The notes beneath the pieces are model-generated. The model was not told the origin of the DNA, searched no databases, and was given only the letters and a program-made list of their open reading frames with translations. The translations under genes were made by a program, and so were the position numbers. Positions 34,712 through 43,158 of a DNA stretch of 64,000 nucleotides are shown here, one piece after another. How positions within the stretch are numbered: the first letter of the stretch is position 1; the number at the start of each line of letters is the position of its first letter. Source of the DNA: Tranquillimonas sp964472855 (GTDB taxonomy: Bacteria; Pseudomonadota; Alphaproteobacteria; Rhodobacterales; Rhodobacteraceae). The stretch is from the NCBI GenBank assembly GCA_964472855.1, contig CAYYMJ010000009.1:7839-71838 (forward strand). The letters run 5' to 3'.

Positions 34712-35296
34712 ATGAGAAAAACGGGTCTGATCATTGCCGCGCTGTGCGCCGCGGCGCCGGCGTTCGGCCAAACGGTCGATGGCGATACCGCGCGGGGCGA
34801 GCTGTTCAACCTGCGGGGCAGGTCGTTGCAGATCGTCGATCTGCCCGGCATTGGCGAGCTGGAGCGCAAGGTGCTGGATGCCGCGGCGGGGCAAGTTGTC
34901 TATTACGGCGCCGTCGCCATGGCACCGGACCAGGGCCTGCTGGCCGAAGCCACGGTGGTGGCCGGCGATTATCACAGCGCCGCCGATGCCTCGGCAGCCG
35001 CCATTCGCGCCTGCAACGGGCGCCGGTCGGGCGGGGCCGAATGCGTGGTCGCGGCGCTGGTGCTGCCGGCGCGGTACGAGACGCGCAACATCACCCTGTC
35101 GCATAACGGGACCGAGGGCTTTCGCAAGGAATACCGCAACGCCCGCGCGCCCAAGGCCATGGCCATCTCGCCCGGAACCGGCAAATGGGCGGTCAGCACC
35201 GGGGACGGGGCCGCCGACAACGCCCTGGCAAGCTGCAACCAGCAGGCCATGGTCGTCGGCGGGCAGGCGGATTGCCGGGTGGCGATTGCCGATTGA
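34712..35296 (+). CDS. Exported protein of unknown function upstream of hemA
   Basis: 194 aa with a signal peptide (MRKTGLIIAALCAAAPAFGQ) from ATG 34712, preceded by GGGGAGGAAAG. The mature part has two Cys pairs, ACNGRRSGGAECVVAAL and SCNQQAMVVGGQADCRV, likely disulfides in the periplasm. No enzyme motif is visible. Proteins at this position are sometimes labelled with the name of the neighbouring aminolevulinate synthase; nothing in this sequence supports that. Its stop codon overlaps an FNR-like palindrome in the hemA upstream region. Confidence 0.78.
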   Translation: MRKTGLIIAALCAAAPAFGQTVDGDTARGELFNLRGRSLQIVDLPGIGELERKVLDAAAGQVVYYGAVAMAPDQGLLAEATVVAGDYHSAADASAAAIRACNGRRSGGAECVVAALVLPARYETRNITLSHNGTEGFRKEYRNARAPKAMAISPGTGKWAVSTGDGAADNALASCNQQAMVVGGQADCRVAIAD

Positions 35297-35306
35297 CCCA
35301 GATCAT
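35293..35306. promoter_or_regulatory. FnrL-like box upstream of hemA
   Basis: TTGAC-CCAG-ATCAT at 35293-35306. The FNR-type consensus is TTGAT-N4-ATCAA, with TTGAC common in Rhodobacteraceae; here one further base differs at the 3' end. It lies 120 bp before the hemA start. FnrL control of hemA is known in Rhodobacter sphaeroides; binding here is inferred. Confidence 0.45.
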
Positions 35307-35425
35307 GGCTGACAATTGCGGCATCGCGGCAATATGCGCCTGTTCCGCAGGCCCGGCGCTGGGTATGTAGCCTGCACCAGCCTTCGTGCTTCACATTCCC
35401 GGCCCTGCCGGCAGGAGTAAACCCG

Positions 35426-36778
35426 TTGGACTATGCCGCACAAATAGACGCCAGCATCGCCCGCCTGCATGACGAAGGCCGCTATCGGACCTTCATCGAT
35501 ATNNNNNNNNNNNNNNNNNNNNNNNNNNNNNNNNNNNNNNNNNNNNNNNNNNNNNNNNNNNNNNNNNNNNNNNNNNNNNNNNNNNNNNNNNNNNNNNNNN
35601 NNGAAGGCCGCTATCGGACCTTCATCGATATCGAGCGTGCGAACGGCCACTTCCCCAATGCCACCTGGCGCCGGCCGGATGGAACCAGCCAGCCGGTCGT
35701 TGTCTGGTGCGGCAACGACTATCTTGGCATGGGGCAGCATCCTGCGGTGCTGCGCGCCATGCACGGCGCCATCGACGCCGCCGGCGCCGGCTCGGGCGGC
35801 ACGCGCAACATCTCGGGCACGACGGTATATCACAAAGAGCTGGAGGCCGAGCTTGCCGATCTGCATGGCAAGGAATCGGCGCTGCTGTTCACCTCGGCCT
35901 ATATCGCCAACGACGCCACGCTTTCGACGCTGCCGCGGCTTTTGCCCGGCCTGATCATCTATTCCGACGAACTGAACCACGCCTCGATGATCGAAGGCAT
36001 CCGCCGCAACGGCGGGGCCAAGCGGGTGTTCCGCCACAATGACGTTGACCACCTGCGCCAGCTTCTTGCTGCCGACGACCCCGCGGCGCCCAAGCTGATT
36101 GCCTTTGAATCCGTCTATTCCATGGACGGCGATTTCGGACCCATCGCGGCGCTGCTGGACGTGGCCGACGAATTCGGCGCCCTGACCTATGTCGACGAGG
36201 TGCACGCCGTGGGCATGTATGGCCCGCGCGGCGGTGGCGTGTCCGAGCGTGACGGACTGGCGCAGCGCATCGACATCATCAACGGCACGCTGGCCAAAGC
36301 CTATGGCGTGATGGGTGGCTATATCGCCGCCAGCGCGAAAATGTGCGATGCGATAAGGTCTTATGCGCCGGGCTTCATCTTTACCACATCGCTGCCGCCT
36401 GCGGTCGCCGCGGCGGCCACGGCGTCGGTCCGGCACCTGAAGACCGACCAGACCATCCGCGCCCGCCACCACACCAACGCCGGTATTCTCAAGATGCGCC
36501 TGAAGGCGCTGGGCCTGCCGATCATCGACAATGGCAGCCACATCGTGCCGGTGCATGTGGGCAACCCGGTGCATTGCAAGAAGATGTCCGACCTGCTGCT
36601 GCAGAACCACGGCATCTATGTCCAGCCGATCAACTTTCCGACCGTTCCCCGCGGGACCGAGCGTTTGCGCTTTACCCCGTCGCCGGTGCACGGCCCGGCC
36701 GAGATCGACCGGCTGGTGCGTGCCCTTGACGGATTGTGGTCGCAATGTGCGCTGAATCGCGCCGACATCGCGGGCTGA
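35426..36778 (+). CDS. hemA: 5-aminolevulinate synthase (ALAS), interrupted by a scaffold gap
   Basis: PLP enzyme that condenses glycine and succinyl-CoA to 5-aminolevulinate, the first and usually limiting step of heme (and bacteriochlorophyll) synthesis in alphaproteobacteria. Marks: WCGNDYLGMGQHPAVL, GTRNISGTTVYHKELEAELA, FESVYSMDGDFGPIAA, YVDEVHAVGMYGPRGGGV and the Schiff-base Lys in GTLAKAYGVMGGY. The start is TTG 35426, with AGGAG 9 nt before it. The 100-N gap at 35503-35602 adds 34 X and 9 duplicated residues; removing it and one 29-bp copy gives a seamless protein of 407 aa, the normal length. Confidence 0.95.
   Translation: MDYAAQIDASIARLHDEGRYRTFIDXXXXXXXXXXXXXXXXXXXXXXXXXXXXXXXXXXEGRYRTFIDIERANGHFPNATWRRPDGTSQPVVVWCGNDYLGMGQHPAVLRAMHGAIDAAGAGSGGTRNISGTTVYHKELEAELADLHGKESALLFTSAYIANDATLSTLPRLLPGLIIYSDELNHASMIEGIRRNGGAKRVFRHNDVDHLRQLLAADDPAAPKLIAFESVYSMDGDFGPIAALLDVADEFGALTYVDEVHAVGMYGPRGGGVSERDGLAQRIDIINGTLAKAYGVMGGYIAASAKMCDAIRSYAPGFIFTTSLPPAVAAAATASVRHLKTDQTIRARHHTNAGILKMRLKALGLPIIDNGSHIVPVHVGNPVHCKKMSDLLLQNHGIYVQPINFPTVPRGTERLRFTPSPVHGPAEIDRLVRALDGLWSQCALNRADIAG
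35474..35631. other. Scaffold gap (35503-35602, 100 N) with 29-bp flanking duplication, inside hemA
   Basis: The 29 bp before the N run (35474-35502) are repeated exactly after it (35603-35631) and encode the same EGRYRTFID segment twice. Collapsing gap and one copy removes 129 bp, exactly 43 codons, and restores a standard N-terminus of ALAS. There is probably no missing DNA. Confidence 0.92.
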
Positions 36779-36897
36779 TTTGTAAATCACCATATGCACT
36801 TGCGGCATGTTCGTGCTAACCTGATCGCAATCTGGGTGCGGGGACGAGTCGGCGCCAGGTGTTGGGGACACGAAAACGTGACAGTGAGGCTGGGCAG

Positions 36898-38127
36898 ATG
36901 ATCGGGCGTTTCAGAGCGCCCGTTGTCGTGGAAGACGACACGCCCAAGGGATTCGACGATTTCGATCTGCGCCTTGGCGACGTGATGCGCGGCGAACGCG
37001 CGACCTTGGGCAAATCGCTTCTCGACATCCAGCGCGATCTGAAGATCAAGGCCAGCTATATCGCCGCGATCGAAAACGCCGACCCCTCGGCCTTTGAAAC
37101 CCCGGGCTTCATTGCCGGATATGTCCGGTCGTATGCCCGTTACCTCGAGCTTGACCCAGACTGGGCCTACCGGGCCTTCTGTGCCGAGGGCAGCTTTGCG
37201 TCCGTTTCGGCCTTTGGCAGCCCGGCAACCGCACGGCGCGGCGAAACCCGTGGCGACCCCGACCGCCGCGATCCCTTCGCATCGGCCTCGGTCAATTTCA
37301 TCCCTCCGGCTCAGGCGCTGGTGTCGCGGATCGAACCCGGCGCACTGGGGTCGATCGCGGTGCTGATCGCGCTGATCGGCACCATCGGCTATGGCGGACT
37401 TGCGGTGCTGAAAGAGGTGCAGCAGGTCGAATTTGTGCCGGTTGAACAGACCCCGGTCATCGCGGCCGAGCTTGATCCGCTGGCCGGCGCCGTTGCCGCC
37501 GTGGCCCCGACCGAGGAAATTGCCGGCGTCATCCCCAAGGATCCCGACGGACTGGACCGTCTCTATCGTCCGCAGGCGCTTGACGTGCCGGTCATGGTGG
37601 CCCGCGACGGCCCCATCGCGGCGCTCGACCCGGCCTCGGTCGGCGCGCTGGCCCCGACCGGGCAGCAGCGCGCGCTGCTGGCCTCGGCGCTGACCCCGCC
37701 ACTGGCGCCCGCGGCCGACGCCATCGACAGCGCCGTGACCGAGGCGTTGCAAGCCGCCGCCGCCGAAACCCCGACCCCCCGGGTGGTGGGCGACGCCGCC
37801 CCCGAGGTGGTGATGCTGGCCGTGCGCCCGTCGTGGGTGCGCGTGCAGTCCGCCGACGGCACGGTGATCTATGAACGCATCATGGAAGCCGGCGACACCT
37901 ATGCCCTGCCGCAAACCGAAGATCCGGCCGTCCTGCGCACCGGCAACTCGGGCGCCATCTATTTCGCCGTGGGCGGCGAAACCTACGGCCCCGTGGGCGG
38001 CGACGGCGAGGTGACCAAGAATATCAACCTCGCGTCCGCGCGCATCGTCGATGCCTACCCGCAGTCGGCCCCCGGCCACGACGCCGACCTCGAACGCTAT
38101 GTGGCCGAGCTTCTGCCGGGCAACTGA
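36898..38127 (+). CDS. RodZ-like membrane protein with N-terminal helix-turn-helix
   Basis: 409 aa. An Xre-type HTH domain occupies about residues 15-80 (LGDVMRGERATLGKSLLDIQ, IKASYIAAIENAD), followed by the RodZ-typical FIAGYVRSYARYLELDPDW. One transmembrane helix is near 150-170 (GSIAVLIALIGTIGYGGLAVL region). A long low-complexity Ala/Pro linker follows, then a C-terminal DUF4115 domain with SWVRVQSADGTVIYERIMEA. RodZ links MreB to the rod-shape machinery. ATG 36898 is used; a longer start upstream lacks an ATG. It is followed by ispG after 78 bp. Confidence 0.88.
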   Translation: MIGRFRAPVVVEDDTPKGFDDFDLRLGDVMRGERATLGKSLLDIQRDLKIKASYIAAIENADPSAFETPGFIAGYVRSYARYLELDPDWAYRAFCAEGSFASVSAFGSPATARRGETRGDPDRRDPFASASVNFIPPAQALVSRIEPGALGSIAVLIALIGTIGYGGLAVLKEVQQVEFVPVEQTPVIAAELDPLAGAVAAVAPTEEIAGVIPKDPDGLDRLYRPQALDVPVMVARDGPIAALDPASVGALAPTGQQRALLASALTPPLAPAADAIDSAVTEALQAAAAETPTPRVVGDAAPEVVMLAVRPSWVRVQSADGTVIYERIMEAGDTYALPQTEDPAVLRTGNSGAIYFAVGGETYGPVGGDGEVTKNINLASARIVDAYPQSAPGHDADLERYVAELLPGN

Positions 38128-38205
38128 CCGGCCGCGCCCTTGCCACTGCGGCGCCCTCGCCCCAAATCAACCCGGACAACAGGCAAGAAGGCTGACCGCG
38201 CGATC

Positions 38206-39327
38206 ATGTCGATCCATTCCATCCGCCCGTGGCGCACCATCGAACGCCGGCCCTCGCGCCAGGTGATGGTGGGCCGCGTGCCCGTCGGCGGCGACGCACC
38301 CATCGCCGTGCAGACCATGACCAACACCGACACGTCGGACGTGGCCGCCACAGTGGCCCAGGTCCGCGCCTGCGCCGAGGCCGGGGCCGACATCGTTCGC
38401 GTCTCCACCCCCGACCAGGCCGCCACCACCGCCCTGCGCCAGATCGTCGACCAAAGCCCGGTGCCCATCGTCGCCGACATCCATTTCCATTACCGCCGCG
38501 CCATCGAGGCGGCCGACGCCGGCGCCGCCTGCCTGCGCATCAATCCCGGCAACATTGGCAACGCCGCCCGCGTGGGCGAGGTCGTGGCCGCCGCCCGCGC
38601 CAACGGCTGCTCGATCCGCATCGGCGTCAACGCCGGCAGCCTCGAACGGCACCTGCTGGAAAAATACGCCGAACCCTGCCCCGAAGCGATGGTCGAAAGC
38701 GCGCTGGACCATATCCGCATTCTCGAAGACAACGGCTTTTCCAACTACAAGATCAGCGCCAAGGCCTCTGACGTTTTCCTCGCCGCCGCCGCCTACCAGG
38801 GTCTGGCCGAGGCCACCGACGCCCCCATCCACCTTGGCATAACCGAGGCCGGCGGCCTGATCTCCGGCACCGTGAAATCGGCCATCGGCATGGGCAACCT
38901 GCTGTGGATGGGCATCGGCGACACCTTGCGCGTGTCCCTGTCGGCCGACCCGGTGGAAGAGGTGCGCGTGGCCTACGAAATCCTCAAGGGGCTGGGCCTG
39001 CGCCACCGCGGCGTCAACATCATCTCCTGCCCCTCCTGCGCCCGCCAGGGCTTTGACGTCATCGCCACCGTCGCGCAGCTGGAACAGCGGCTGGCCCATA
39101 TCAAGACCCCGATGAGCCTGTCGATCATCGGCTGCGTGGTCAACGGCCCGGGCGAGGCGCTGATGACCGACATCGGCTTCACCGGCGGCGGAAAAGATGC
39201 CGGCATGGTCTATCTCGCCGGCGCCCAAAGCCACAAGCTCGCCAATGCCGACATGCTCGACCATATCGTCGGACAGGTCGAACGCCGGGCGGCCAAGATC
39301 GAGGCCGAGGCCGAAGCTACCTCCTGA
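38206..39327 (+). CDS. ispG: 4-hydroxy-3-methylbut-2-enyl diphosphate synthase
   Basis: 373 aa iron-sulfur enzyme of the MEP isoprenoid pathway. It reduces 2-C-methylerythritol 2,4-cyclodiphosphate to HMBPP with flavodoxin or ferredoxin. Marks are VQTMTNTDTSDVAATVAQV, VADIHFHYRRAIEA, RINPGNIG, LGITEAGG and the cluster-binding Cys in IISCPSCARQGFDV with IIGCVVNGPGEA. ATG 38206 matches the family N-terminus (MSIHSIRPWR). It is last in a set with the RodZ-like gene. A stop-proximal repeat begins 6 nt after the stop. Confidence 0.96.
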   Translation: MSIHSIRPWRTIERRPSRQVMVGRVPVGGDAPIAVQTMTNTDTSDVAATVAQVRACAEAGADIVRVSTPDQAATTALRQIVDQSPVPIVADIHFHYRRAIEAADAGAACLRINPGNIGNAARVGEVVAAARANGCSIRIGVNAGSLERHLLEKYAEPCPEAMVESALDHIRILEDNGFSNYKISAKASDVFLAAAAYQGLAEATDAPIHLGITEAGGLISGTVKSAIGMGNLLWMGIGDTLRVSLSADPVEEVRVAYEILKGLGLRHRGVNIISCPSCARQGFDVIATVAQLEQRLAHIKTPMSLSIIGCVVNGPGEALMTDIGFTGGGKDAGMVYLAGAQSHKLANADMLDHIVGQVERRAAKIEAEAEATS

Positions 39328-39332
39328 CCCCC

Positions 39333-39406
39333 GCATCATCTTGGCTCAAATATCCCGGGGGAGGCGGCGTTTGCCCGGCAAATGCCGCCCCGGGGGCGGA
39401 GCCCCC
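39333..39406 (+). repeat. Stop-proximal element, copy 4
   Basis: CATCATCTTGGCTCAAATAT at 6 nt after the ispG stop, then CCCGGGGGAGGCGGCG, a TTTGCCCGGCAAA palindrome and a CCGGGGGCGGAGCCCCC hairpin. It runs directly into an array of 30-bp units interrupted by the third scaffold gap. Confidence 0.65.
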
Positions 39407-39590
39407 AAACGCCGGACCCGGGGGCNNNNNNNNNNNNNNNNNNNNNNNNNNNNNNNNNNNNNNNNNNNNNNNNNNNNNNNNNNNNNNNNNNNNNNNNNNN
39501 NNNNNNNNNNNNNNNNNNNNNNNNNAAACGCCGGACCCGGGGGCAGCGCCCCCAAAACGCCGGCCCCGGGGGCAGTGCCCCCAAAACCCC
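39391..39590. repeat. Tandem ~30-bp hairpin repeats around a scaffold gap (39426-39525, 100 N)
   Basis: Units of the type AAACGCCGGACCCGGGGGCA followed by GCGCCCCC recur on both sides of the N run: one partial unit on the left and at least two complete units on the right. The 19-bp match between the two gap edges (39407-39425 and 39526-39544) is part of this unit. The gap may therefore hide an unknown number of extra units, and simple collapse is not justified as it is at the other two gaps. Confidence 0.75.
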
Positions 39591-39597
39591 ACCGGCC

Positions 39598-42063
39598 TCA
39601 GCGCGGCAACAGCCGCGTTACCCCCACCGCCGCAGCCCGAGCCAGGTCGGGGTCCAGCGACATGGGAATATATTCGCCCCGACGCCACAGATCGCCAAGA
39701 TCGTCATAATGCCGTGACAGCGGATGCCCCGACTGCCCGGTCGAGATCACGAAGACGCTGCTGTCGGGATCGGCAAAGTCATAGACGCCGCGATAGCCGG
39801 CCCCGTGCACATTCATGAACGGCCGGTCGCCGTCGCCCCGGGTCAGCCCGCGCTGCAGCGTATTGTCACCGCCACTGGTCGACTGGCGGATATTCACGAA
39901 CCAGCCCACAACCGGGATCGCCCCCAGCACCGGGTGATCCTGCGCCGCCACATGCGCATCGCCCCAGCGCAGCGATTCCAGCGCCGTGCCATGCTCGGCG
40001 ACGATCCCGACCAGCGCGTCGTCCAGCGCCATCCGCGCCATGTCGACACAGCTCTCTACCGGCGCCGATTGGAGGATATCGCACCAGGCCGCGGCCCCGT
40101 CGGTGTCGCGAAACACCCGCTCGATGAAGACCGGGTCCATATGCGGAAACGCATCGGCCAGCGGGCCCAACTCGTCGCGGATAAGCCGCTCCTGCAGCGC
40201 CTTCAGCCAGGCGGCATAGATCAGCGGCTCGGGCAGATGCTCGCTCATCTCGCCGTTCCACTCGGCCAGCAGGTCCAGCGCCCGCTGGCGCATCCGCTCG
40301 GGCGTGCCCTCGGGGGCCGCGGCGCCGGTGAACCACAATTCCCGGGCAATCAGCGGCAACAGCGACCGCGCCGCCGGCGAGACCGTGTCAAGCTGCGCCT
40401 CGATGAAACTTTCGCGCGTGTGCACCTCGCGGCTTTGCATCAGCCGCCGCCAGCGCTGGATACGCAGACTGTCGCCCCAGAAAAACGACACGTGCTGCGG
40501 AAAGGGCCGGTCGAGGATCTTGTTGTTGGTGTTGCCCAGAATACCGCCGCGCGGCGACACGAACTGCGGGTTGGCGGCATAGGCAAACCGCCCCTGCCAG
40601 CGATTGTCGGCCAGCCAGCCGGGGGTGGGAATGCGCCCCTGGCTCTGGTGCTCGGCCCGCCGGCGGGGCATGGCGCCGATGGTCTTCATGGCAATGGTCT
40701 CGCGGTCGGCCAGCATCAGGTTCTGGGCCGGGCCGATATATCCCTCGGCCGCCGCCATCGCGCTGCGCACATCGCGGGCGCCCATCAGCTTCAGGGCGGC
40801 ACCCATCGAGGTGTCGGCCGGTGACAGCACCGTCCAGCTCAGGCTGGCCAGCGCCCCGCGCGGCGTGATGCTGGCCAGATCGAAATGCTGCCCCGGCAGC
40901 ACCGGACCATTGTCGGTCCAGCGTTGGGTAATGGTCACCGAAGCCGCATCCTTGACCCGGATGATCGAGGTCTTGCTGCGCATGGGTTTCCAGCCGCCGG
41001 GCGTGCGCACCTGTTCGGGATTGTCCGGGTTGATCTGCTCGATGAAGATGTCCGCGTCATCCAGATAGGCCGAGGTCAGCCCCCAGCCCAGCGCATCGGA
41101 CCGCCCGACCAGCACCAGCGGCATGCCCGGAACGGTGCCCCCGATCACGCCGCCGCCCGCCAGTTCCAGCCGCGCCAGATACCAGATCGACGGCGCGGTA
41201 AAGCCAAGATGCGGATCGTTGGCCAACAGCGTCGACCCCGCCGCCGACCGCGCCGGCGACGCGGCCCAGGCGTTCGACGCGCCGGCAAAATCCGGGTGCC
41301 CGACCGGATAGAGAAAATCACCCGCCAACCGGGTGCCGGCACCGGCATCCGGCCAGTCCGCATCGGGAAACAGCGATGCATATTCCGGCAACGCCGCCAC
41401 CCCCGGGCCGGGGGCGTCCGGCAGGATGTCGCGCAGGCGCGCCTCGGGCATTACCAGCGACACCCGCGCCCGCAGCACCTCGCGCGAGATATGGCCCGAC
41501 AGCTGCAACCCCATCAGCTTGATGATCGCCAGGCTGTCTGCCGGCCGCCAAGGCGCAATCTCGGGCGGGAACACCCAGAACTCTGGCGCCCCGCGCCCGC
41601 GCGCGCCCTTGTTGACCTGTTCCAGCCAGGCGTTGACCCCGGCGGCATAGGCGGTCAGGGCGGCCATGGTTTCCGGCGACTGGGCACTGACCGAGCTCTG
41701 TGCCAGCGCATAGATGTCCAGCCGCCGCAGCAAATCGTCGGTCTTCAGGGTGCGGACACCGAATATCTCCGACAGCCGCCCCTGCGCCGTGCGCCGCAAC
41801 AGCGTCATCTGCCACAGCCGGTCCTGGGCATGGGCAAATCCCAGTCCGAAAAACACATCCCGGTCGCTGTCGCCAAAGATATGCGGCACGTTGGCATTGT
41901 CGCGCACGATCTCGACCGGCGCCGACACCGGCATGCCGGCGAAATCGGCCGAATAGTCGGGCAGCGACCGGGCCGCGAACCAGTAGATCGCCACCACCGC
42001 CAGCACGATCAGGGCCACCGATCCCAGCAGCAGGCGCATGAGCCAACGAAACAAGGTCGCCAT
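39598..42063 (-). CDS. Penicillin-acylase-family N-terminal nucleophile hydrolase
   Basis: 821 aa, exported and probably membrane-anchored (MATLFRWLMRLLLGSVALIV and onward, a long N-terminal helix). The processing site and nucleophile are in FAGASNAWAASPARS (Ser263 after Gly-Ala), the start of the beta chain. Upstream is the alpha-chain mark HIFGDSDRDVFFGLGFAHAQ; downstream are LLANDPHLGF and LGNTNNKILDRPFP. Relatives cleave penicillins, acyl-homoserine lactones or other amides, so quorum quenching is possible but not shown. Divergent from the 3-hydroxyisobutyrate-dehydrogenase-like gene. Confidence 0.9.
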   Translation of the reverse strand: MATLFRWLMRLLLGSVALIVLAVVAIYWFAARSLPDYSADFAGMPVSAPVEIVRDNANVPHIFGDSDRDVFFGLGFAHAQDRLWQMTLLRRTAQGRLSEIFGVRTLKTDDLLRRLDIYALAQSSVSAQSPETMAALTAYAAGVNAWLEQVNKGARGRGAPEFWVFPPEIAPWRPADSLAIIKLMGLQLSGHISREVLRARVSLVMPEARLRDILPDAPGPGVAALPEYASLFPDADWPDAGAGTRLAGDFLYPVGHPDFAGASNAWAASPARSAAGSTLLANDPHLGFTAPSIWYLARLELAGGGVIGGTVPGMPLVLVGRSDALGWGLTSAYLDDADIFIEQINPDNPEQVRTPGGWKPMRSKTSIIRVKDAASVTITQRWTDNGPVLPGQHFDLASITPRGALASLSWTVLSPADTSMGAALKLMGARDVRSAMAAAEGYIGPAQNLMLADRETIAMKTIGAMPRRRAEHQSQGRIPTPGWLADNRWQGRFAYAANPQFVSPRGGILGNTNNKILDRPFPQHVSFFWGDSLRIQRWRRLMQSREVHTRESFIEAQLDTVSPAARSLLPLIARELWFTGAAAPEGTPERMRQRALDLLAEWNGEMSEHLPEPLIYAAWLKALQERLIRDELGPLADAFPHMDPVFIERVFRDTDGAAAWCDILQSAPVESCVDMARMALDDALVGIVAEHGTALESLRWGDAHVAAQDHPVLGAIPVVGWFVNIRQSTSGGDNTLQRGLTRGDGDRPFMNVHGAGYRGVYDFADPDSSVFVISTGQSGHPLSRHYDDLGDLWRRGEYIPMSLDPDLARAAAVGVTRLLPR

Positions 42064-42138
42064 CAGAGCGTTGACCCCCGGACATGTTCAGATAGGTAAC
42101 GGAAAGTCCCTACATGATCGGGCTGCAGGAGAAAAGCG

Positions 42139-43014
42139 ATGGCGAAACTTGCGTTTCTTGGACTTGGCGTCATGGGCTTTCCCATGGCCGGGCATCTTGC
42201 CGCCGCGGGCCATGACGTGACCGTGTACAACCGCACCCCGGCCCGCGCCGCGGCATGGGTCGACGCCCACGGTGGCCGCACGGCCCCGACACCGCGCCAG
42301 GCCGCGGCAGGGGCCGCGCTGGTGATGGCCTGCGTCGGCAATGACGACGATCTGCGCGCCGTCTGCCTGTCCGACGACGGCGCCTTTGCCGGCATGGACC
42401 GCGGCGCCATCTTCGTCGATCACACCACCGTTTCCGCCGCCGTCACCCGCGAACTGGCGGCCCTGGCCGACAGTCGCGGGATCGGTTTTGTCGACGCGCC
42501 GATCTCGGGCGGGCAGGGGGGGGCCGAAAACGGCGTGCTGTCGGTGATGTGCGGCGGCAGCCAGCCCAACTATGACCGGGCCGAACCGGTGATCGCCGCC
42601 TATGCCCGCATCTGCCGCCGCATCGGCGACACCGGCGCCGGGCAACTGACCAAGATGGCCAACCAGATCGCCATTGCCGGGCTGGTCCAGGCCCTCGGCG
42701 AGGCGCTGCATTTCGCCGAGAAAGCCGGCCTCGACGGTCGCGCCGTGGTCGAGGTCATCAGCCAGGGCGCCGCCGGGTCCTGGCAGATGTCCAACCGTCA
42801 CGAAACCATGCTCGACGACCAGTTCGACCATGGCTTCGCCGTCGACTGGATGCGCAAGGATCTGGGCATCTGCCTCGACGAAGCCAACCGCAACGGTGCC
42901 GGCCTGCCGGTCACGGCGCTGGTCGACCAGTTCTACAAGGATGTGCAGAAACTCGGCGGCGGCCGTTGGGACACCTCGTCACTGGTCAGACGCCTGCGCC
43001 ACCTCGACGGCTGA
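42139..43014 (+). CDS. 3-hydroxyisobutyrate dehydrogenase-family NAD(P)-dependent oxidoreductase
   Basis: 291 aa beta-hydroxyacid dehydrogenase. The N-terminal Rossmann motif is AFLGLGVMGFPMAGHLAAAG (GxGxMGxxM), then VYNRTPARAA. The catalytic Lys region is GAGQLTKMANQIAIAGLVQA, and substrate binding is DAPISGGQGGAENG. It could act on 3-hydroxyisobutyrate, tartronate semialdehyde or succinic semialdehyde; the sequence alone does not decide. Transcribed alone, divergent from the acylase gene. A stop-proximal repeat begins 14 nt after the stop. Confidence 0.9.
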   Translation: MAKLAFLGLGVMGFPMAGHLAAAGHDVTVYNRTPARAAAWVDAHGGRTAPTPRQAAAGAALVMACVGNDDDLRAVCLSDDGAFAGMDRGAIFVDHTTVSAAVTRELAALADSRGIGFVDAPISGGQGGAENGVLSVMCGGSQPNYDRAEPVIAAYARICRRIGDTGAGQLTKMANQIAIAGLVQALGEALHFAEKAGLDGRAVVEVISQGAAGSWQMSNRHETMLDDQFDHGFAVDWMRKDLGICLDEANRNGAGLPVTALVDQFYKDVQKLGGGRWDTSSLVRRLRHLDG

Positions 43015-43027
43015 GCGCCCGGCCATA

Positions 43028-43102
43028 CCATCATCTGGGTCCAAATATCCCGGGGGGTGAATGCGCGCCCGGCGCGCAGAGGGGGGCAGCGCCCCCCGGC
43101 CT
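43028..43102 (+). repeat. Stop-proximal element, copy 5
   Basis: CATCATCTGGGTCCAAATAT, then CCCGGGGGGTGAATGCGC, CCGGCGCGCAGA and the hairpin GGGGGGCAGCGCCCCCC. It starts 14 nt after the oxidoreductase stop and lies in the convergent gap with gpt. This copy has all parts of the element and serves as the reference for the others. Confidence 0.68.
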
Positions 43103-43128
43103 TGCGCGACGCGCAGAGCGCGGCGCCA

Positions 43129-43158
43129 GTCAGCCGGTCAGCCAGTCAGCCAGTCAGT
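43129..43158. repeat. Short tandem repeat over the gpt stop codon
   Basis: Four tandem octamers of the GTCAGCCA type (the first ends CCG, the last GTCAGTCC) between 43129 and 43158. The gpt stop codon falls inside it, so length changes could alter the end of Gpt only by a few residues. Probably slippage-prone; no role assigned. Confidence 0.6.

Noticed and set aside
34712..35296. Naming the exported protein before hemA as an aminolevulinate synthase
   Set aside because: It is a 194-aa secreted Cys-containing protein without PLP-enzyme motifs. The name would come only from its neighbour.
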